Shown piece after piece: positions 56,643-64,000 of a stretch of 64,000 nucleotides of DNA. The first letter of the stretch is position 1; every line of letters begins with the position of its first letter. The position numbers and the translations under genes were made by a program. The notes below the pieces were generated by a model. That model saw nothing but the letters and a program-made list of their open reading frames with translations, had not been told where the DNA came from and ran no database searches. The DNA comes from Welwitschia mirabilis (lineage: Eukaryota; Gnetophyta; Gnetopsida; Welwitschiales), in contig JBOZIK010000001.1 of assembly GCA_051453625.1 (NCBI GenBank), positions 117,821,192 to 117,885,191 of the forward strand. Direction: 5' to 3'.

Positions 56643-57671
56643 ATGCAAATAGCTCTTTCAAGAGAGGCTCAAAGGAAGGTGCTTTAAGGGAATTTGCATG
56701 GAATGTCTGAATAAGTCTTGGACAAGTTCTATGAGAAGTTTGAAAAGAAAGATTTGTGCTGGGAGTGGTCTATAGTCTCATCTAAGCTTAGGAAGCTAAG
56801 AGATATTACTTAGATCTTAAGAGATTAAGATCTGGACCATTTCCTGGATGTTTTAGATCCTGCATATTCTTTTCTTACTAGAATTTTTTACTATAATGCT
56901 TCTTTTAATTGTAATACTAGGATTCTAGAAAGCCTAGTTTTGGGTAGAAGAATAAGAATGATAGCAAACCTCATTTTTAAGCTGACCAATCTTTCTTAGA
57001 GAGACTATGAAGAATTTTGACCTCTGAAAGACACAATGAAAGATAAGCCAACAATCACCAAAGAGATTTACGTTAAAATGCATTCTTAGAAGCATACTAT
57101 TTCTACTTCTCTGTTGACTCCAAAATATTACTTTATCTATTTGATCTTTACTTATAATTTTTTTCCTTTAGCTGGCCATCATGATGAGGCCTCTAGCTAT
57201 AGGGCATATTTAATGTATTTGATAGGAATTAAGCATTATATTAATGCTCCTATCATAATATTGAAAAATATGGCTTCACATTTGGAGTACCACAGAACTG
57301 TGACTCTACCCTACTCTATGCTTATCAATAAAATTTGTCATTATTTCCATGTTAATCTGCATTTTTCTTTGGAGACTCTTTAGCCCCTGTCACCCATTGG
57401 GTGTGCAACTTTGTCTCACATGTATATCTTTGCTTCTTTAAAGAAATTCCCTTTTAAAACCCCAAAGGCAGCATCTGCAGATGAGACTCTTTCATATTTG
57501 AAATGGATTGACTTTTGTACCAGGCATATAAAAAAAGCACTCATAGCAATTGGATATAACATTGCAAATACCTCAGTTGAAGGTACCAGCTCTGCTCGTA
57601 CTGGTGAAGATGAAAAAGATTCAGAGGAGAAATTTGAAAAACAAGAACAAGAAGATGAAGAATCAGATTAA
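56643..57671 (+). pseudogene. ORFx copy 2
   Basis: Homologous to 53310-54344. The first half has several stops. 57114-57383 (TPKYYFIYLIFTYNFFPLAG, DEASSYRAYLMYLIGIKHYI) and 57411-57671 (FPFKTPKAASADETLSYLKW; acidic tail EEKFEKQEQEDEESD) are open and in the same frame. They are separated by a TAG at 57381-57383, shared with copy 1 at 54060. The TGA that interrupts copy 1 at 53904 is absent here. The shared TAG could be ancestral, making two proteins, or an old mutation. Confidence 0.68.
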
Positions 57672-58463
57672 ATCCTTCTTATTTTTTAAATATTAGTTGT
57701 GTTATTATTTTTTTTCCTTTTGTTAAGAGAGATCTATGCCTTTTTGTGGAATTTTTTAGATGTATGCTCTTGATGAGCATTTATTTCTTTTTTGTTCACT
57801 ATGAAACTTTGTAATAGTTTATTTTTGTTAATGAAATCAAGTCTTATGTTTGAGCTAAATTCTTGGATTATTTTGGTATTTTTTTATNNNNNNNNNNNNN
57901 NNNNNNNNNNNNNNNNNNNNNNNNNNNNNNNNNNNNNNNNNNNNNNNNNNNNNNNNNNNNNNNNNNNNNNNNNNNNNNNNNNNNNNNNNNNNNNNNNNNN
58001 NNNNNNNNNNNNNNNNNNNNNNNNNNNNNNNNNNNNNNNNNNNNNNNNNNNNNNNNNNNNNNNNNNNNNNNNNNNNNNNNNNNNNNNNNNNNNNNNNNNN
58101 NNNNNNNNNNNNNNNNNNNNNNNNNNNNNNNNNNNNNNNNNNNNNNNNNNNNNNNNNNNNNNNNNNNNNNNNNNNNNNNNNNNNNNNNNNNNNNNNNNNN
58201 NNNNNNNNNNNNNNNNNNNNNNNNNNNNNNNNNNNNNNNNNNNNNNNNNNNNNNNNNNNNNNNNNNNNNNNNNNNNNNNNNNNNNNNNNNNNNNNNNNNN
58301 NNNNNNNNNNNNNNNNNNNNNNNNNNNNNNNNNNNNNNNNNNNNNNNNNNNNNNNNNNNNNNNNNNNNNNNNNNNNNNNNNNNNNNNNNNNNNNNNNNNN
58401 NNNNNNNNNNNNNNNNNNNNNNNNNNNNNNNNNNNNNTTGTCATTCATGTCAAAGAGGGATAT
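57672..58463 (+). other. Trailer of array unit 2 with assembly gap
   Basis: Non-coding. 550 N cover 57888-58437. It ends in GTCAAAGAGGGATAT before LTR 3. Confidence 0.8.
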
Positions 58464-59741
58464 TGTTAGATTATATTTGCCAATTGATGTTAAACTAATT
58501 CCTCTAGTGTAGTGAAAATTTGTTAGATATTATGTGCAAATGTGTTTGAGTTATGTAGGCGAAAGATTTAAATTGAAATACATGAAAGAAACTACTCAGT
58601 TATGTTTACCTCTAGTGGAGATCGACCAGATCCTAGAGGGGTCAATCGCACCTGAAGTAGATGCAAAGAAATGAACTAAACTCAGAGTGGTTGATCGGAT
58701 TATGAAGGGATCAACCAGACCTATGATCTTAAGAGCTAGTATCCTAAACTGAATGAAAAGGAGGCAACTGAATATTCATGGGATCAATTAAATTTGAGGA
58801 GCTGATAGTCAAGTCCTACACCAAGAGGAAAGGGGTCGACCGAATTTAAGAAGCTGATAGTCCATAATTTTAGACAATGAGATAAGGAATTGACCAGACC
58901 CAGGGTGGGATCGACCGAGTTCTTATGGGGTCAAGTGGATATCTGTGGGGTTGACTGGATGGTACAGAAAAGTAAATCTTGTAAATGTTATGTATCTGTT
59001 ACCTAGCTATTACCTAGTCATTTTCTAGCCATTTATAAATATTAGAAGTGCAATTCAATTGTATTAAACCCTAGTAACCCTCCATTATAAATATCTAGGA
59101 AAGAGATTAACACTTTTCAAAATTGACATATTCATTATGGATATGAAAGATCAAGTGGCATAATTCATTGAAACATCTTTCATATTGATTCATATCTTGT
59201 TGAGGAGATCTATTCTTAGAAAAAAGACTTTACTTAGAATTAGAGCTAAGGATTTTGTCGTTGTATTCATTTGGAGAAGAGCTCCATTCTTTGCATTGAT
59301 ACTAAACAAGTGATATCAGAGCTACCAAGGCTTCATTGCATCAATTCTATTTGTCTTCAAAGGTTGAGACTTAGCTTGTAAAAGTTCATTGTTAAAAGTT
59401 AAGACTTAGACTGCAAACATTTGTTGTTAAGGTTGAAACTTAACCTATAAAAGTCCACTTGTAAGGGTTAACATATGAGCTTGACAAAACTTATGAAGTA
59501 ACAAAGATCTGAGATCAAGCTTGGGAGAAGCTAATCATCAAGAGTGGAGCAGGGGAGTTTCCGAACCACTATAAATCCTACGTGCATCCAAACTAGTAGT
59601 TTCTGTTTTATGTTTAACAATCTGTTTTTCATTCCTTATATGAACGGTCTTGATTTTATTATTTATTTATATGTAATCTGTGATTAGAATTATTTAAGTT
59701 GTTTTGAGCTTAAATTTTTTTTGAAAGAACCTATCCTATCA
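58464..59741 (+). repeat. LTR 3 of the array (outer 3' LTR)
   Basis: 1278 bp from TGTTAGATTATATTTGCC to CCTATCCTATCA. Its last part lacks the CACCCCCTCTAGGATTCTTA stretch of LTR 1. It is followed by CAAGT, the duplication that also precedes LTR 0. Confidence 0.9.
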
Positions 59742-59746
59742 CAAGT
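59742..59746. other. Target site duplication CAAGT, right
   Basis: Matches 48294-48298. Confidence 0.85.
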
Positions 59747-61700
59747 GTTTTTGGAGATGACTTATTCCACTCTACAAGTTGTCAGCACTACCAATATTTT
59801 TTATAGGGCTATTTTCATCTTTTACATCATGCTTTAATATTCAATTAAGTACCTGAATTTACCATGTAAAAGTGAATAATGTCATAATTAACATTAAAAC
59901 TAATGAAAGAAATAATTTTATGATAAAATGATTAATTCAATATCTCTCCAAAGCTAAATTAACTTGAAATACATGGTCTAAATATTAGTTTTTGGATGTC
60001 ATAGTCTATTCAGATAAATGATATAATAGTCATTTTTTAATAGCTAAAGTTGAAGAAATATATAGTGAACATCTTTAGTGTGGTAATCACTTACTATAAC
60101 ATATTATGAAATAGGTAATAACTAATAAGATTATCTTCTTCTATTTTTTCTAATTATAGATAACATCATTAAATGATATAATACTATGCACTGATATATC
60201 AAAATATGAAAAAATATTAAAGTAATCTTTAAGAAAAAAGAAACTCTGAAGTACAACAATATATTAAATGAAATGAATAATATTCCTATGAAATAAGAAA
60301 AGATGACAAAAGCTACTTCTAAGCCTTAATACATTAAAGAGATTATTGATAAGGATTATCAACAACAATGGTTTATATGTCTTTATTTTTTATAATATGA
60401 AGTATTTGGAGGCATCTTATGTGTAAGATATTTCATTTAACATAGGTAATAAATATTTCTACTTTTATTATTTCATTTATCTTCTTAATGCATCTTTTTA
60501 AGGCTCTATAATAATCCTAAAGTGGAGAGGTGATTAAGAGTCTATACTAAAATAATTTAACTTTTACTTCTAAAAAAATTATGTAAGAAATCTCGCAAAT
60601 CATCAAAGAATGAATAACAACCAATAAAATGTAGGAAAAAAAGGTATCTAAACATATTATACAATAAATAATGAACATTATAAATTTCTTAACATTTTAA
60701 CCTTTAAAGCTATTTCTTAAAGAGCATACTAGAGGTTGAATGGCCTATTGAAAAATTTAGTTTAAATATAGCTGTAAAGAGATTTTCTAAGTTTTTATAT
60801 AACTTAATTAAGAATTTAAACTGGATGAAAAATTGATGGGGTTTAATACAAGAAATTTATTCTTTTGCATATGATAAAACTAAAAAATTATAAAAATAGA
60901 TAAAAAAGATAGATAATTCAAGTTATAAGAGATTAAGAATTTATTTGGTTCATCTATGCAAGCCTACATCCACTTCCCATTGATGCTTCTTGATTCTACT
61001 CTGTGTCAATGTTATAAACTACACATTATAAATACTTTTAGATGACCTTAAGCCATTTAACTTGAGTTTTATAACTTGACTACTATCTTTTAATGAGAAA
61101 TTTTTAGATAAATATCAATCTAAAATAACAAACAAGTTTTGTTATAGTAATTAATAATAATCCTTCATGCATAATTAACCATTCTTAAAGTATAATATAT
61201 GTCTCTTCTATAGGCTAGCAAAAGATTTAAGAAGAGAAGTAACTCATGTAGAGAAAAGAAAGTGAATGAAATGTTAGATCTTCTTCTAGTTATAAACTAA
61301 TTCATAAATATTATTATTTTATATACTATGCCCTTTTTTAAAATTTTCCGATGTAAGATAAATACTGAAAAGAAGTTATAATGAATGTATAAGCTTAATC
61401 ATATTTAAAAACTTTTCTACTTTATATCTTTCTTTCTTTATTTTTTCATATTTATTTGTGTGATATTGTTTCTTATAGAATGACATTCTTTCCACTTACT
61501 AAACTTGGAAATATATGTTATGATAATTTGAACAACATTTTCAAACTAGTGCATAGAGTAATTATGATGATTTAATATAATAAAATTAAGAAATAAAAAT
61601 ATTATGTGATTTATAATAATAAAAAATAATAATAAAAATAAAATGCTTACATGATTTAAATAGAATTTGAAGAAAAGAAATGACTTTAGTTTATTAATGA
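59747..61700. other. AT-rich DNA without recognised features
   Basis: No long frame, RNA gene or repeat stands out. The text at 59.88-60.35 kb could be an old copia-type gag read in plus sense, but the words are too decayed to support a call. Confidence 0.3.
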
Positions 61701-61739
61701 TTTCAAAAAGAATCTCTCTACACTTGTGAATAGTCTCTG

Positions 61740-62135
61740 CTAAGGAGGGTGGCTTGAATTGATAAATTATTCATGAGGATCTACATTCTCGATCTTTTCT
61801 CTAAGACTATTAGGTGGCTAGCTATGTTTTGGCAAAGATTAATCTTCATATGTTGAATATGACTTATGTTTTTATTGGGCTAACCTTTTAATGTGAATTC
61901 TCAATTATGATTATTCCTCTCCATAAGAGTTATATCCATTCAACAAATGATTATAAAGTTTGTCTAAGTTAACATAAGTATTTAACTAAATACATATTTG
62001 ATCAATGCCAATTGATTTAACTCATAATAATGCTATGATTATTTAGTAAATTATTTTATGTAATAAGTTATTAACTACTTATCAATAATAGATTTTGTAA
62101 CATGTAATAGACTTCCCACTTGGACATTCACTATT
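61740..62135 (-). repeat. Possible copia LTR with polypurine tract
   Basis: In minus sense GTCCAAGTGGGAAG (62122-62135) resembles the CCAAGTGGGAG tract that precedes the 3' LTR in many plant copia elements. The next several hundred bases are non-coding. No second LTR or polymerase is visible, so this is tentative. Confidence 0.3.
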
Positions 62136-62689
62136 CCAGTGGAATTTCCTTAGTGTCTACGTTTTATGCGTTAAAATATTAATATTTATTGTATTATTTT
62201 GCATACATTATAATTAAATCATTCAATGAAATTATTTTAAAAAGTTATATTTCTAAATAAGAGGAAATGCCATCTTTTTGATAATTTATCTCATTTGAAT
62301 AATTTTGGCTAAGTTTGCTTGATGTATTCTTTCTTTTCCCAACTATGTTAATCATAACGTGGTCATTTGATTAGTACTTTATTTATGATTTTTCCTCAAT
62401 TTATTTTCTCTTGAATATTTAATTTTCATGTGATTAATATAAAAGTAAAATGAGATATTACTAAAGGTTTTACAATCTATAATATATTCATTATAAGATT
62501 CTATATAATAGGGTTTGAGAAGATTGACATAAAAGATAGGATGGATTTAACTTTAAGAAAAAAAATGAATTTTATGGACAAATTTACTAACTATTTCTAC
62601 CATTAAAAATTATCTACATTGTTGAGAAGCTAATTTTCCCTACCTTCCTCATTTTAAAAATGCTTTTTTTAGTTTGATGTGTAATGGAA

Positions 62690-63620
62690 CTTGATCTTGA
62701 ATATATAACATATGATAGAAATACTTCATAATAATATTATATTAATCTTAATCTCTTTATAATTTCTTTAAATATTCTTATTTATCTCTTCTATTTCTTA
62801 TTATATAGGAGCTAATCAAGTAATGGGATTTGACCAATTTATTCCATATATTTCTTTAAAAGAATAACACTAAATGTACATCCCTTTCAAAGGAAGGATT
62901 GATTAATTACAAAGGCATATATAGGAATAAATAATTTTTCAAGTGGTAATACAAATAAATTCCTATCATTCATGCTCATGTTTTGATCAAGGGAAAAATA
63001 TCCAATAAAATTGATGCAAAGCTATATAAAGCTAGTGTTGCAATGATAAGTTCATTGTTGATGCCACTGGAAGTTGAGTATCTTTGGTTATAAATAAATT
63101 CTATGAAATATAAATAATATTTTCATCTTTTAGGTTTATTTACTATGTAACTTCTAAAAATAATTTCAAGTATCTAATTTATTCTCATAGTTTGATTATT
63201 TGTTTCTAGGTCAAATAGTATGATAAGAAAAACTTGAGTTCCTAATTCCTTAAAACATTCTAACCAAAAGTTCTAAATATATTGGGACCTCTATTTGAAA
63301 TAATTATTTTAGGTACTCCATAAAATATAAAGATTTCTTTTACAAAGAATTAATTAGTTTATTTTACTATTATCATGATCTTGGTTGAAATGAAATATGC
63401 CATCTGTATTAACTTCATCATGTATACAAAAATATCATCTTAATTTTTAAATGTTTCAGTAATCTTGTGATAAACTCCATTGTAATGTCATTTCATTTTC
63501 AAGTAGGCTCTCATAAAAATTTTAGAAATCCATTTAAGTTTTTTTATTTTAACTCTACTTATTGATAGATACAAGAATCTATAATAGGGTCCTTTATTTG
63601 AGATTTCATACATTAATAGT
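62690..63620 (-). pseudogene. Chromovirus-type gypsy integrase remnant
   Basis: Minus-strand words in order: M-FI-RLLK and IQMAYFIST near 63400-63470 (core start, MDFI-GLP, then DRLTKMAHF), KEIFIFYGVPKIIISNRGPN at about 63285-63350 (KEIFR-HG-P--IISDRGP-F, with Asp changed to Asn), then eroded QTDGQTE and later core words to 62.7 kb. It is a separate element from Z, on the opposite strand. Stops throughout. Confidence 0.65.
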
Positions 63621-64000
63621 AATATTGTTTGTTAACCTTAGAGTGTTCTTTTTCCAAACCATAGTCATCCTACACAAGGTAGTTTGTATGCTTCTTTAAT
63701 AAGTTGATTATTTCATGATCCTACTAGTATAAATAGCTTTTCCTTTTGTTATTACATGTAAAAAAAACATCTTTTTCCTCCTTCATCCATTTTCAATGTT
63801 CTCTAAAGTTCTTGTCATTTTATACTCCTTCTTTTATTTCTTTAGCCATCTCTAAATACATAAGTAATCATATGCTAAGTTTAATTAGATGCATCAGGAA
63901 CATGATTTTTATTACTAAAGGGATGCTTAATATTCAAATGATATTTACCTAGTAATTCTAGTCAAAACCTTTGTCTCACATTAAGAAGTAATTAGCTTTA
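63621..64000 (-). other. Probable upstream continuation of the integrase remnant
   Basis: By position this should hold the zinc-binding start of integrase and the RNase H end of the same element, but no motif is clear. The plus-strand frame 63746-63952 has no recognised domain. Confidence 0.3.

Larger units (their letters stand above)
48299..59741 (+). mobile_element. Compound Sirevirus-like copia array with four LTRs and three internal segments
   Basis: LTR starts are at 48299, 49470, 55108 and 58464. The last three each follow a polypurine tract (GTCAAAGGGGAAGAT type) that ends an internal segment. The internal segments are 48930-49469 (only the 3' trailer), 50736-55107 (gag, protease, ORFx) and 55886-58463 (protease, ORFx). 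Adjacent units share an LTR. The matching 5-bp duplication CAAGT brackets the outermost LTRs. Integrase, reverse transcriptase and RNase H are missing from both coding segments, so the family is non-autonomous. N runs at 48830-48929, 55786-55885 and 57888-58437 limit certainty. Confidence 0.85.

Noticed and set aside
59880-60350. Copia gag in plus sense
   Set aside because: A few words look like gag, but no conserved block could be aligned by eye. Left unannotated.

Overview
This window looks like nuclear DNA from a flowering plant. It is very AT-rich and is built almost entirely of decayed, nested LTR retrotransposons: Ty3/gypsy of the Athila/Tat type and of chromovirus type, and Ty1/copia including Sirevirus-like elements. 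I found no convincing host gene, rRNA gene or CRISPR array. The coding signals are short translated blocks of gag, protease, integrase, reverse transcriptase and RNase H, broken by stops and frameshifts. Thirteen N runs interrupt the sequence, several exactly 10 or 100 bases long, so some junctions may be scaffold joins.

Layout. 1-3.06 kb: anonymous AT-rich DNA, possibly old LTR. 3.09-4.02 kb: a degenerate minisatellite of about 27 bp with a higher-order period of about 152 bp. 4.03-9.6 kb: minus-strand Athila/Tat gypsy (copy A). 10.2-11.38 kb: an LTR-like repeat (family X) with a Met-tRNA-type primer-binding site. 11.38-16.64 kb: minus-strand copia (C1) that lacks its 5' LTR. 16.65-19.14 kb and 34.66-37.15 kb: two copies of a 2.49-kb LTR (family Y) carrying tRNA-like modules and a minisatellite. 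19.14-24.37 kb: weakly coding DNA, a chromovirus-like gag and a second X LTR. 24.37-34.23 kb: a minus-strand Sirevirus-like copia bounded by the target duplication CCTCT. 37.15-40.4 kb: plus-strand chromovirus (Z). 40.95-47.8 kb: a second minus-strand Athila/Tat gypsy (copy B). 47.86-48.29 kb: a Z-type LTR fragment. 48.30-59.74 kb: a plus-strand compound copia array. 59.75-64 kb: relics, including minus-strand chromovirus integrase.

The most unusual object is the 48.3-59.7 kb array. Four LTRs of one family alternate with three internal segments, adjacent units share an LTR, and one 5-bp duplication (CAAGT) brackets the whole. Both better-preserved internal segments lack integrase, reverse transcriptase and RNase H. 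Their protease region is followed directly by sequence like the end of RNase H and its trailer. They then carry a roughly 345-codon reading frame (ORFx) that resembles the plant-transposon-associated protein domain and ends in an acidic tail. I read this as a non-autonomous Sirevirus derivative with an extra 3' reading frame, multiplied by LTR-LTR recombination. The 24.4-34.2 kb element is a pol-bearing relative that lacks ORFx.

Four LTR or UTR families here independently carry tandem repeats with units near 27-30 bp. Family identifications come from motif recognition by eye, without database searches. Element edges are firm where a target duplication, primer-binding site or polypurine tract is visible, and approximate elsewhere.
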